Assembly (NCBI GenBank): GCA_014379905.1
Contig: JACMKX010000178.1
Coordinates: 1-64,000, forward strand
DNA length: 64,000 nucleotides
Reading direction: 5' to 3'
Source: Ferruginibacter sp.
GTDB lineage: Bacteria; Bacteroidota; Bacteroidia; Chitinophagales; Chitinophagaceae
A program made the translations under genes and the position numbers. Position 1 is the first letter of the stretch; the number at the start of each line of letters is the position of its first letter. The notes under the pieces are model-generated. The model saw only the letters and a list, made by a program, of their open reading frames with translations, had not been told where the DNA came from and did no database searches. Below, one piece after another: positions 8,405 to 16,398 of the stretch.

Positions 8405-9118
8405 TTACAAATTTTTATGGTTTGTTAGGGACAGTTCGTCAAGGTCTAATCCTTTAGGAATATGGAATTCATTTTCGTCATCACTTTCCTTTTCAGAAGC
8501 AAACAACGAAAGACAGAGCAAAATGTTTTTTACTATTACAACTAATGCGTAGATACTTTTCATTAAAATTCTGTCAACACTTGACGTACTAAAAATGAAA
8601 AAGAAAAAGCTACCTGCAAAATACAATAGTAGTCCTACAGAAATCCAAAAATAGCTGGACTGATACAAGGGCTGTATTACCTCCATACTCATTTTTTCGT
8701 AAAAGAAATAAACGATGAAGACTATTAACAATAGGGCAGATACTATGTTAGAATGATTATTGAATTGAGATCGATCGTTAGCAAAATAATCGATAAAAGC
8801 GTAGAGAATGAAAGGGATAATTGAATATAAAACGACTTTTCTAAAAAAATTAACCTTCAAAATAAGAGATAAGAATAGAGCAATGATAGAATATTCAAAA
8901 ATATTAAAAAGTCTTAATATAAAAAGGAAAAATTCGTTGTTTTTGATGACCATAATGGCAAGCAAATTGAGCCCGATAAAGGTCGCCAGTGTAAATGCAT
9001 AAATAAAAAAAACCTTTAATGCTTTTGTATTCAGTTTCTTGTAAAACAGTATACAAAAGATTAAAGGAAGAATTTCTGGTACTAAGGTAATATAAAGAAT
9101 AAATTTCTGGATAAGCTG
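8405..9118 (-). CDS. Seven-helix membrane protein, putative sensor of module 2 (5' end disrupted)
   Basis: A coding frame for a protein with about seven membrane helices, similar in size and layout to the one at 6096-6770. A TTG at 8965 is the only standard start in frame, but the 51 codons before it (8966-9118) are open and clearly encode two more helices (KFILYITLVPEIL and ALKVFFIYAFTLATFIGL). None of those codons is ATG, GTG or TTG, and TAA precedes them at 9119-9121. If one base is skipped near 9119, a TTG at 9131 would give a fitting N-terminus (MNKLQLIQKF). So the gene is either frameshifted at codon 5 or starts at a rare codon. Function unknown. Confidence 0.65.
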   Translation of the reverse strand, partial: QLIQKFILYITLVPEILPLIFCILFYKKLNTKALKVFFIYAFTLATFIGLNLLAIMVIKNNEFFLFILRLFNIFEYSIIALFLSLILKVNFFRKVVLYSIIPFILYAFIDYFANDRSQFNNHSNIVSALLLIVFIVYFFYEKMSMEVIQPLYQSSYFWISVGLLLYFAGSFFFFIFSTSSVDRILMKSIYALVVIVKNILLCLSLFASEKESDDENEFHIPKGLDLDELSLTNHKNL

Positions 9119-9471
9119 TTAATTTATTCAAATATAATTAACTGCATACCATCTGCAAAATTTACTTAATCAGCAAAAAAATATTCAACTAATTCTGCTA
9201 ATAGACCTACATTAAGAGTTCCGTACATGGTTAAAAAATTTATTAGTGGTTTACGATTAAATATCAGTGCAAACTTGACCCTAATTAGCTCCTCCCACAA
9301 GGGGTACGCCATTTAGGGTAGTTTTACGTGTTGGCGAAAACACGCTACAGCACTGGATTACAACATAAAAAAAGGGAAAAACCTCCTTTTAAATGAGGTA
9401 AATCTACGAATTAAAAATAGTAAAATTACTATTCAATCCGATCGTAACCTTACGAAGTGTTACTACTAATG

Positions 9472-9488
9472 TGTGGATAAGTGGATAA
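9472..9488 (-). promoter_or_regulatory. Two adjacent DnaA-box-like sequences
   Basis: TGTGGATAA at 9472-9480 is an exact match to the reverse of the DnaA box TTATCCACA. AGTGGATAA at 9480-9488 matches with one difference. They are in tandem. No dnaA or dnaN gene or AT-rich unwinding repeats are nearby, so this is not called an origin. Confidence 0.3.
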
Positions 9489-9501
9489 CTGCGGTAAAAT
9501 T

Positions 9502-9539
9502 TTACATGAGTACCGGGATAATTTCCGGTACTCATGTAA
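9502..9539. terminator. Hairpin with 15-bp perfect stem
   Basis: Arms 9502-9516 and 9525-9539 are exactly complementary with an 8-base loop. A run of T follows at about 9544-9549 on the plus strand, which gives it the form of an intrinsic terminator, but no plus-strand gene precedes it. It may be the end of an unseen small RNA or a remnant. Confidence 0.45.
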
Positions 9540-9950
9540 CACAAATTTTTTGACAAAATTATAGCGGGATTTTAAAACGGGCCTGACCAGGTGCCTGAAG
9601 TAGCAGCTAATACAGATAAAATAAGGTTTTCATGTGTTGAGGATTCATTGGAGCCGATCCGTATTAACGTCATTCAACCCTACAAAAATAAATAGCCAGC
9701 CCGGCTCCCGCAACAGTGAAACTGCCCTATTAAATGATTACAGATATTACTTTGTAAAAAGTAGTAATACATGCTGCAAAAGTAAAAATACCTGTTTTTA
9801 TAAAGGTATTTCTACTAGGTGCAATTACTAAAAACCACTGTAAATCAAATCATTAATAATTTTTATAACCAAAATATATTGTTAAAATTTCGGTATGTTG
9901 AAATGAAAATGTAACTTGACATTGTTATACTAACCCCCCAATTCCAAAAG

Positions 9951-10616
9951 ATGAATGTTGAAAACCACATTAAGATCGCCATTGCCGATGATCATAAAAT
10001 ATTCCGCGATGGAATAAAAATGGCTTTATCGGGCAAAACCAACCTTAAAATGTTGTGGGAGGCCGAAGATGGAAAAGATATGATGCATAAAATCGCCATT
10101 AAAAAACCCGATGTATTATTAATGGATATACGCATGCCCGAAATTGATGGTATAAACGGTATACAGCTTATAAGAAAAGAATTTGAAGATATTAAGATCA
10201 TTGTACTCACCATGTACGACGACCAGCAAATGATTAGTAAAATGATGGAAATGGGTGCCAATGCCTACCTTACCAAAACCACCGATCCCGAAGAAATATA
10301 TGAGGCCATATTAACCTGCATGAACGATGATTTTTACTTTAATGAGCTTGTTAATAAAGCTGTAATGGGTAAACTGATGCAGAAAAAGAACGTGAGACAG
10401 CACTATGGAACCAACACCCCTATTAACTTTAATGAAAAAGAATTAAAGATCCTCCAGCTACTGGCAGAAGATAAAACTACAGAAGAAATCTCTAAAACCA
10501 TATTTTTAAGCCCCCGCACCATTGAAACCATTCGCCAAAACATGAAAACAAAGGTGAACGCCAAAACAATTGGGGGCCTCATTATGTATGGCATGAGAAA
10601 TAAGTTAATTGAGTAA
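9951..10616 (+). CDS. NarL/LuxR-type response regulator, orphan
   Basis: A 221-residue regulator with receiver domain (DD at 13-14, phosphoacceptor Asp59 in MDIRMP, Lys in AYLTKT) and LuxR-type helix-turn-helix (LSPRTIETIRQNMKTK). No kinase gene lies on this strand nearby. It is close in sequence to the next gene, at 10852; both share a segment of the form M-GAN-YL-KT in the receiver. Kinases of the two modules on the other strand are possible partners. Confidence 0.93.
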   Translation: MNVENHIKIAIADDHKIFRDGIKMALSGKTNLKMLWEAEDGKDMMHKIAIKKPDVLLMDIRMPEIDGINGIQLIRKEFEDIKIIVLTMYDDQQMISKMMEMGANAYLTKTTDPEEIYEAILTCMNDDFYFNELVNKAVMGKLMQKKNVRQHYGTNTPINFNEKELKILQLLAEDKTTEEISKTIFLSPRTIETIRQNMKTKVNAKTIGGLIMYGMRNKLIE

Positions 10617-10851
10617 TATGACCGGATTTTACCCTGGCCCGTTTTGTTGTATTCACCTATTATTATAGCCGCCATGAACGTTTCCTGGCTAAGCCCGGCA
10701 ACGTTCTCCGAAAAATACGCGTAAAAACACTATCCGTAATCAAGGGTAATTACACGCTTTTATTACGTGCCGGATAATTTGACTACCCAAAAGCCGTTGA
10801 TACATAGTAAACTTACTAACCAAAAATTTGCTACATTCGTCCTTAAGTATT

Positions 10852-11529
10852 ATGAAACAAGATCCTACTGAACCAATTACCGTAATTATAGCAGATGACC
10901 ATGTGTTGTACAGGGCCGGCGTAAAAACTTCTCTCAGTGCAAAAAAAGATATTAAAGTAATTGCCGAAGCCGATAACGGGATGCATTTACTCACCCTTCT
11001 TAAAAATGTACAGGTAGATGTAATTTTACTGGATATTCAAATGCCCATTATGGATGGCATTGCTACGCTGCCGGAGATAAAAAAAATAAGTCCGAACACA
11101 AAGGTGATCATGCTCACTTTTATGGAAGACAATAGCATGATCACCAAACTGATGGAATTAGGTGCCAACAGCTACCTGGCCAAAACCAGCGACAGCGAGA
11201 TAATTTATGAAGCCATTAAAACCTGTTTCAACAACGAATACTATTTTAATTCAATGACAAATAAAGCCCTGCTTACCAATTTAAAGCAGCGCAACGTGGC
11301 AGCTCCGCAGCAAATGATTTCGCAGGAAGTAATGTTGAACGACAAAGAAACCACCATCCTTCGCCTTATGTGCGAAGAAAAAAGCACCAAAGAAATTGCC
11401 GATATTGTTGAGCTAAGCCCAAGAACAGTAGAAGCTATCCGGGATAAACTAAAAGTAAAAACCGGCGCAAAAAGTACTGCAGGTCTTATTATGTATGCTG
11501 TAAAGCATAAGATAATAGAAGAACTGTAA
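10852..11529 (+). CDS. NarL/LuxR-type response regulator, orphan
   Basis: A 225-residue regulator from the ATG at 10852. The frame is open eight codons further to a TTG, but homologous receivers start near MKQDPTEPITVIIADDH. Phosphoacceptor Asp61 lies in LDIQMP, the Lys in SYLAKT, and the LuxR-type helix-turn-helix carries LSPRTVEAIRDKLKVK. It is separated from the regulator at 9951 by 235 bases, so the two probably have separate promoters. Likely a paralogous pair from an old duplication. Confidence 0.92.
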   Translation: MKQDPTEPITVIIADDHVLYRAGVKTSLSAKKDIKVIAEADNGMHLLTLLKNVQVDVILLDIQMPIMDGIATLPEIKKISPNTKVIMLTFMEDNSMITKLMELGANSYLAKTSDSEIIYEAIKTCFNNEYYFNSMTNKALLTNLKQRNVAAPQQMISQEVMLNDKETTILRLMCEEKSTKEIADIVELSPRTVEAIRDKLKVKTGAKSTAGLIMYAVKHKIIEEL

Positions 11530-11551
11530 CCTCCAGGTTTTATCCAAACAG

Positions 11552-11583
11552 TCCCCGCTAATTACGGGGATTTTTTATTTTTA
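11552..11583 (+). terminator. Intrinsic terminator directly before the pabC-like gene
   Basis: A short GC-rich stem (TCCCCG at 11552-11557 with CGGGGA at 11565-11570) is followed by a T-rich tract to 11582. It fits an intrinsic terminator for the regulator gene. The tract ends only five bases before the next ATG (11588), leaving no room for a normal promoter after it. Confidence 0.75.
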
Positions 11584-11587
11584 CAGC

Positions 11588-12436
11588 ATGAGCTATATTA
11601 ACTTCAATGGCAAATTAATTACTGCTGATACAGCAATTGCCGAAGCCGGCAACCGGGGCCTTCGATACGGCGACGGTTTATTTGAAACCATTAAATTTAA
11701 ACACAACCAGTTTCAATTATTAGAACCACACCTGGAGCGCCTGTGGAAAGGGTTGCATTTAATGAAATTTGACCTGCCCAAATTATTTACCCCCGACCTT
11801 ATAAAAAACGAGTTATTAAAACTCGTTCAAAAAAATAAACAAACACATGCCAGGGTACGGCTTACAATAATAAGAGGTAATGGCGGTTTGTATGATGCCA
11901 CAGACCTAACCCCGCGGTTTATTATTGAATCATGGCCATTGGCAGCTGATTTTGGACAGCTCAACAGCAACGGCCTGCAACTTGGTATTTACCGGCATGC
12001 GCTAAAACCCTGCGATGATTTTTGTAACCTTAAACACAATAATTTTCTGCCCTATTTAATGGGCGCTTTATTTGCCAAAGAAAAAAAATACAATGATGCC
12101 ATTATTTTAAATCAACATAGCCGTATTTGCGACACTACCATTGCCAATATTTTTATTATTAAAAATGGACAGGTGAAAACACCCGCTTTGCCGGAAGGAT
12201 GCATTGCAGGCACCATGCGCCGGTTTTTACTGCAACAGTTGCCTGCCATGAATATTTCAGTAACCGAAACAGCAATAACAGCAACGGAGTTATTGAGCTG
12301 TGATGAAATTTTTGTCACCAATGCTATCAGCCCTATAAAGTGGGTTGCTTCCGTTGATGATCATACATTGAGCAATGAGCACACGCTGAAAATTTATAAC
12401 CAGCTTTGTAAAACCTTGCCGGATATTTTTTGTTAA
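11588..12436 (+). CDS. pabC: Aminotransferase class IV, probable aminodeoxychorismate lyase
   Basis: A fold-type IV PLP enzyme of 282 residues. The PLP lysine is Lys149 in NLKHNN, with the early RYGDGLFETI segment (about 26-36) and the cofactor-phosphate segment around EGCIAGTMRR. In PabC this enzyme releases pyruvate from aminodeoxychorismate to form 4-aminobenzoate for folate. Branched-chain or D-amino-acid aminotransferases share the fold and cannot be excluded; the length and GDGLFETI motif favour the PabC side. A photolyase, which needs folate as antenna in many species, follows 9 bases later. Confidence 0.75.
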   Translation: MSYINFNGKLITADTAIAEAGNRGLRYGDGLFETIKFKHNQFQLLEPHLERLWKGLHLMKFDLPKLFTPDLIKNELLKLVQKNKQTHARVRLTIIRGNGGLYDATDLTPRFIIESWPLAADFGQLNSNGLQLGIYRHALKPCDDFCNLKHNNFLPYLMGALFAKEKKYNDAIILNQHSRICDTTIANIFIIKNGQVKTPALPEGCIAGTMRRFLLQQLPAMNISVTETAITATELLSCDEIFVTNAISPIKWVASVDDHTLSNEHTLKIYNQLCKTLPDIFC

Positions 12437-12445
12437 GATTGTTAC

Positions 12446-13756
12446 ATGAACCAACCCATCAATATCTGCTGGTTTCGTCGCGACCTGAGGTTAAAAGACA
12501 ATGCCGCCCTGTACCATGCTTTAAAAGGAGAACACCCTGTTTTACCTGTATTTATTTTTGATAAAAATATCCTTGATAAGCTGGACGATAAAAGCGACGC
12601 ACGGGTGCAATTTATTCACGATACCCTGAACGAGCTGCAGGTTTACCTGTTACAGAAAGGCGCTACATTTCATGTTTTGTACAATTCACCCGAGGCAGCC
12701 TTTAAAACACTTTGCAGCCAATACGAAATCAGTAAAGTGTTTATCAATCATGATTATGAACCTTATGCCAGGGAAAGAGATGAGCAAATAACTTCGTTGT
12801 TAAAAGAAAAAAACATTGACCTCCTTAGTTTTAAAGACCAGGTAATTTTTGAAAAAGATGAAGTGATAAAAGATGATGGCAAACCTTACACAGTATTTAC
12901 TCCTTACAGCCGGAAGTGGAAAGCAAAGCTGGAAGATTTTTATTTAAAGCCATATCCAACGCAGCGGTATATTAAAAATTTAGTCCGGCTCTCCCCTGTT
13001 GAAATTCCTTCTTTAAAAAAAATGGGGTTTACAGCAACAGCAATAAGATTCCCGCCCAAAGATGCAGAAGCAGCTTTGATAAAACATTACGGCGACACAA
13101 GAAATTTCCCGGGTATACAGGGTACATCAAGGTTAAGCATTCATTTACGCTTTGGAACCATATCCATCAGAACACTGGCCGCCAAAGCGCAGGGTCTTTC
13201 CACTACTTATTTAAATGAACTGATATGGCGTGATTTTTACCAGGCTATTCTATGGCATTTTTCACAGGTAGGTAAGGGCAAATCGTTTAAGCCGGCTTAT
13301 GATAAAATTGAATGGCGCTTTAATGAAAGTGAATTTGAAAAATGGTGCCAGGGACAAACCGGCTACCCCATTGTAGATGCAGGCATGCGGGAACTTAACG
13401 AAACAGGTTTTATGCACAACCGCGTGCGAATGATCGTTGCCAGTTTTTTATGCAAACATTTATTGCTCGACTGGCGGCTGGGTGAAGCTTATTTTGCCCA
13501 AAAATTATTAGACTACGACCTGGCAGCCAACAATGGCGGCTGGCAATGGGCGGCCGGAAGTGGTTGCGACGCTGCACCCTACTTCAGGATTTTTAACCCT
13601 TACCTGCAAACAAAAAAGTTTGACCCAGAATTTAAATATATCCGCAAATGGGTGCCGGAGTTTGAAGGTCTCAACTATCCTCCGCCAATAGTAAATCATG
13701 AAATGGCAAGGGAACGCTGCTTAAAAACCTATGCCAAAGCTCTAAAGGAAGAATAG
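12446..13756 (+). CDS. phrB: Deoxyribodipyrimidine photolyase
   Basis: Repairs cyclobutane pyrimidine dimers using blue light and FAD. The 436-residue protein has the N-terminal alpha/beta antenna domain (ICWFRRDLRLKDNAAL, residues 7-22) and the FAD-binding helical domain with the segments WRDFYQ, GYPIVDAGMRELNETG, HNRVRMIVASFL and DYDLAANNGGWQW. These are the class I photolyase signatures. It follows the pabC-like gene by 9 bases and converges on mqnD. An animal-type cryptochrome function is unlikely in this setting. Confidence 0.95.
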   Translation: MNQPINICWFRRDLRLKDNAALYHALKGEHPVLPVFIFDKNILDKLDDKSDARVQFIHDTLNELQVYLLQKGATFHVLYNSPEAAFKTLCSQYEISKVFINHDYEPYARERDEQITSLLKEKNIDLLSFKDQVIFEKDEVIKDDGKPYTVFTPYSRKWKAKLEDFYLKPYPTQRYIKNLVRLSPVEIPSLKKMGFTATAIRFPPKDAEAALIKHYGDTRNFPGIQGTSRLSIHLRFGTISIRTLAAKAQGLSTTYLNELIWRDFYQAILWHFSQVGKGKSFKPAYDKIEWRFNESEFEKWCQGQTGYPIVDAGMRELNETGFMHNRVRMIVASFLCKHLLLDWRLGEAYFAQKLLDYDLAANNGGWQWAAGSGCDAAPYFRIFNPYLQTKKFDPEFKYIRKWVPEFEGLNYPPPIVNHEMARERCLKTYAKALKEE

Positions 13757-13759
13757 CCG

Positions 13760-14584
13760 TTAAAGGAAAATATTTTCGCCCATTGTTTTGGTTGTATGCA
13801 TATTGTTATAAACTTTCATTAATGTATTCACCGCTTCTTTTCCATCTTTACCCAAACTGAGTGAATAATTATTTACATACAAATCAATATGCTTTCGCAT
13901 TACATCTTCACTCATTTCCTGCGAATGGCTGCGGATATAATCATTTAGTTCAGGATATTTTTTATAAGCATATTCAATGCTTTTTTTAATAAGGCCTTCT
14001 ACTTTTTTCTGTACGTCCTGTGTCAGTTCTTTTTTTATAACAATACCACCCAGCGGGATGGGAAGCCTGGTTTGCTGCTCCCAATAATCACCCAGGTCGG
14101 TAATTTTTTTTAGCCCCCTGTCTGCATAGGTAAACCTGTTTTCATGAATGATAACACCCAGGCCTTTTCCTGCTGCAACAAAAGCTTCCACCTCATCATA
14201 CCGCACAAACACTTTATTTTTTGCCTGCGGATATTTCATGGAAAACAATAAATGAGCGGTAGTATTTTCTCCGGGAATAGCAATGATTTCATTTTCTACG
14301 ATTACATCTCCCCGATCTCTATTTGTAATTAATAAAGGCCCTACGCCTTTGCCCAATGCACCGCCGCTATCCATCAATAAATAATGTTGCAATACAATTG
14401 GCAATACGCCATAACTTAATTTAGTAACATCCAGCTTTCCCTGCATGGCCCATTCATTCAGCGTTTGTACATCTTCCAGTGTGGCTTCAAATTCAATTTC
14501 TTCCGTATCTATTTTTTTATTGATGAGCGCATCAAAAATAAAAGTATCGTTGGGGCAGGGCGAAAATCCTATTGTTAATTTCAT
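13760..14584 (-). CDS. mqnD: 1,4-dihydroxy-6-naphthoate synthase
   Basis: Acts in the futalosine route to menaquinone, opening cyclic dehypoxanthinyl futalosine to 1,4-dihydroxy-6-naphthoate. The 274-residue protein has the periplasmic-binding-protein-like fold and the start KLTIGFSPCPNDTFIFDAL typical of MqnD. Its ATG overlaps the TAA of mqnB by one base (TAATG at 14582-14586), so the two are translated as an operon. It faces the photolyase gene with a 3-base gap. Confidence 0.95.
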   Translation of the reverse strand: MKLTIGFSPCPNDTFIFDALINKKIDTEEIEFEATLEDVQTLNEWAMQGKLDVTKLSYGVLPIVLQHYLLMDSGGALGKGVGPLLITNRDRGDVIVENEIIAIPGENTTAHLLFSMKYPQAKNKVFVRYDEVEAFVAAGKGLGVIIHENRFTYADRGLKKITDLGDYWEQQTRLPIPLGGIVIKKELTQDVQKKVEGLIKKSIEYAYKKYPELNDYIRSHSQEMSEDVMRKHIDLYVNNYSLSLGKDGKEAVNTLMKVYNNMHTTKTMGENIFL

Positions 14585-15216
14585 TAGTGTTGTTTTAATA
14601 CTGCTACAATTTCCTGCAGGTGATGGTTAAGGTTTTGAACAGCGGCAGTAATTTTCCATTTTGATTTATCCCTTTCTCCTACCACATTGCTGACGGAACG
14701 CAACTGCAGGAAAGGAATATTTTCCATGAGGCATACATAATGCAGGGCAGCTCCTTCCATACTTTCTACAGATGGCTGGTATAATCTAATGTACTCATCT
14801 GTCATCAATTTATTTTCTGTAACAGTATTTATGGTTATCCCAGTATGCTTAGGTAATGAAAAATGATGGAGCAGGTTTCCCTCATTTATCAGCCAGCCAT
14901 TTTTATAAGGCTGTTCGTCTTGTTTAATAAACCCGCTTTCAAACAGGGAGGTCAACCGGTTATTTTGAAACATACCAAGGTCAGCAAAAACATCTCTCTC
15001 TACCAACACTGTCTCGCCTAAAGCGGGCGTATGGGTAAAAGTTCCTGCAATGCCGGCCTGGATAACGCAGTCATATTTATTTGTATTCAATATCTTTTGT
15101 AAATAATACATAGCCGCAGGGGCTCCTACCCCTGTTATTAAATGACCGGCCAATATGTTTTGCGCTAAAAATGGTGCAATTTCCATTTCTGTGGCTGCTA
15201 TAACCAATACCTGCAT
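14584..15216 (-). CDS. mqnB: Futalosine hydrolase
   Basis: Splits hypoxanthine from futalosine in menaquinone synthesis. From the ATG at 15216 the 210-residue product begins MQVLVIAATEMEIAPF, the start of the nucleoside phosphorylase/MTAN fold, and contains VIQAGIAGTF, EDESMEGAAL-like VESMEGAALHYV and LQLRSVSNVVGERDKS. The frame stays open for a further 93 codons, but this part crosses the divergent PTPS gene and does not look like protein. Translationally coupled to mqnD. Confidence 0.92.
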   Translation of the reverse strand: MQVLVIAATEMEIAPFLAQNILAGHLITGVGAPAAMYYLQKILNTNKYDCVIQAGIAGTFTHTPALGETVLVERDVFADLGMFQNNRLTSLFESGFIKQDEQPYKNGWLINEGNLLHHFSLPKHTGITINTVTENKLMTDEYIRLYQPSVESMEGAALHYVCLMENIPFLQLRSVSNVVGERDKSKWKITAAVQNLNHHLQEIVAVLKQH

Positions 15217-15261
15217 TGTGCAAAATTCGGTCATTGGGGTTACATTTCTATCAATACTATT

Positions 15262-15269
15262 TACCTTTG
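15262..15269 (+). promoter_or_regulatory. Candidate Bacteroidota -7 promoter element
   Basis: TACCTTTG matches TAnnTTTG exactly. A TTG at 15234-15236 may be the -33 element, with a rather long spacing of 25 bases. It would start transcription close to the PTPS-like gene at 15284, leaving a very short leader. Confidence 0.4.
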
Positions 15270-15283
15270 CAAAAAAAGGGGTG

Positions 15284-15703
15284 ATGGTATACATAACCAG
15301 GATAGAACATTTTAATGCGGCGCATAAACTGTACAATCCTAACTGGACAAGAGAGAAAAATGATGAAATATTTGGCAAATGCGCCAATGAGAACTGGCAC
15401 GGGCATAATTTTGAATTATATGTAACCATCAAAGGAACACCCGACCCGGAAACAGGTTTTGTATTTGATGCCAAAAAGCTAAGCCGTATTATCAAGGACC
15501 AGGTGATTGAAAAACTGGATCATAAAAACCTTAATGTGGATGTGGATTTTATGAAAGATAAATTGTGCTCTATCGAAAACCTGGTGGTAGCCATCTGGGA
15601 GCAGCTGGTTCCGCATATCCCGGCAAATATTCAATTGCACAGTCTAAAGTTGTATGAAACAGATCGCATTTACACGGAGTATTTTGGTGGCGTATCATTT
15701 TAA
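15284..15703 (+). CDS. 6-pyruvoyl-tetrahydropterin synthase / QueD family, copy 1
   Basis: A 139-residue member of the PTPS/QueD family, which acts on dihydroneopterin triphosphate. Zinc-binding histidines lie in HFNAAH and HGH, the catalytic cysteine in FGKC, and the pterin-anchoring glutamate in LYETDR. The FGKC-x5-HGHN spacing resembles the eukaryotic-type PTPS more than E. coli QueD, so a tetrahydropterin product and a queuosine role are both possible. ATG at 15284 is chosen; a GTG three bases earlier is possible. The frame extends upstream into the divergent mqnB, which is not credible as protein. Confidence 0.85.
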   Translation: MVYITRIEHFNAAHKLYNPNWTREKNDEIFGKCANENWHGHNFELYVTIKGTPDPETGFVFDAKKLSRIIKDQVIEKLDHKNLNVDVDFMKDKLCSIENLVVAIWEQLVPHIPANIQLHSLKLYETDRIYTEYFGGVSF

Positions 15704-15721
15704 AAGAAGTTGTAAAGCCAA

Positions 15722-15793
15722 GCCTGTCGAAGGCGAAGTTGGGAAGCGGGCGTATCCCGGTTTCGACAATCTTCCCGCACTTGCGGGACAGGC
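15722..15793. repeat. Nested inverted-repeat element
   Basis: GCCTGTC (15722-15728) pairs with GACAGGC (15787-15793). Inside are GGGAAG/CTTCCC (15741-15746, 15771-15776) and CCCGCACTTGCGGG (15774-15787), which compete with each other. The element follows the first PTPS gene and looks like one of the dispersed foldable intergenic repeats frequent in Bacteroidota. Confidence 0.5.
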
Positions 15794-15962
15794 AATCCTG
15801 ACCACTATTAGTATTTTCATTCAAATTGATACTATAAAGGTATTTTCATAATTAGGTAAGGTTCTTAAACAATTTGTACCTTTAATTGTTCTTATAGTAT
15901 CCGCTAAACAGCACACTTCTGTTTGAAGGATAATTTCTATTCATTCTAATGTTGGCAAACTC

Positions 15963-16379
15963 ATGAGTAATAAGGTGGCTGTTTACCGTAAAGAGCATTT
16001 TAACGCTGCACACAGGCTATACAATCCTTTGTGGGATATGGCAAAAAATGATGCAGTGTTTGGCAAATGCAATAATCCAAATTACCACGGGCATAATTAC
16101 GACCTGGTGGTAAAACTGGTGGGAGAACCTGATCCGCAAACGGGTTATGTAATGGACCTTAAAATTTTAAGCGATATCATTAAGGAAAAAGTAACTGATA
16201 AGTTTGATCATAAAAATCTTAATAAGGATTGCGAAGAATTTAAAACACTCAATCCTACGGCGGAAAATATTGCGATCGTTATTTATAATTTACTAAGGCC
16301 TGCAATAGATGTTTCACTTTACTTACAGGTACGGCTATACGAAACAGAAAGAAATTTTGTTGAGTACCCGGTTGAATAA
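15963..16379 (+). CDS. 6-pyruvoyl-tetrahydropterin synthase / QueD family, copy 2
   Basis: A 138-residue paralogue of the gene at 15284. It conserves HFNAAH, FGKC, HGHN and LYETER, so all zinc ligands, the cysteine and the substrate glutamate are present. It precedes folE by 19 bases; FolE makes the substrate of this enzyme family, so the two genes are probably one operon. One of the two copies may serve queuosine (QueD) and the other a tetrahydropterin; sequence alone does not tell which. Confidence 0.85.
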   Translation: MSNKVAVYRKEHFNAAHRLYNPLWDMAKNDAVFGKCNNPNYHGHNYDLVVKLVGEPDPQTGYVMDLKILSDIIKEKVTDKFDHKNLNKDCEEFKTLNPTAENIAIVIYNLLRPAIDVSLYLQVRLYETERNFVEYPVE

Positions 16380-16398
16380 ATACGTTAAAAAAACTGAG

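Larger units (their letters stand above)
9132..9950. other. Long intergenic region between divergent signalling genes
   Basis: About 0.8 kb of AT-rich DNA between the module 2 membrane protein and a divergent regulator gene. No convincing gene is visible; one short frame near 9634-9831 has no recognisable composition. It holds a hairpin at 9502-9539 and two adjacent DnaA-box-like sites at 9472-9488, and must hold the promoters of both flanking transcription units. Confidence 0.6.

Noticed and set aside
9472..9488. Replication origin
   Set aside because: Only two boxes, no dnaA, dnaN or other origin genes, and no set of unwinding repeats.
9634..9831. A 65-codon plus-strand open frame in the long spacer
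   Set aside because: No start context, unusual composition and no recognisable motif; probably chance.
15217..15495. 93-codon N-terminal extension of mqnB
   Set aside because: It crosses the divergent PTPS gene and lacks any similarity to the fold; MQVLVIAATE is the natural start.
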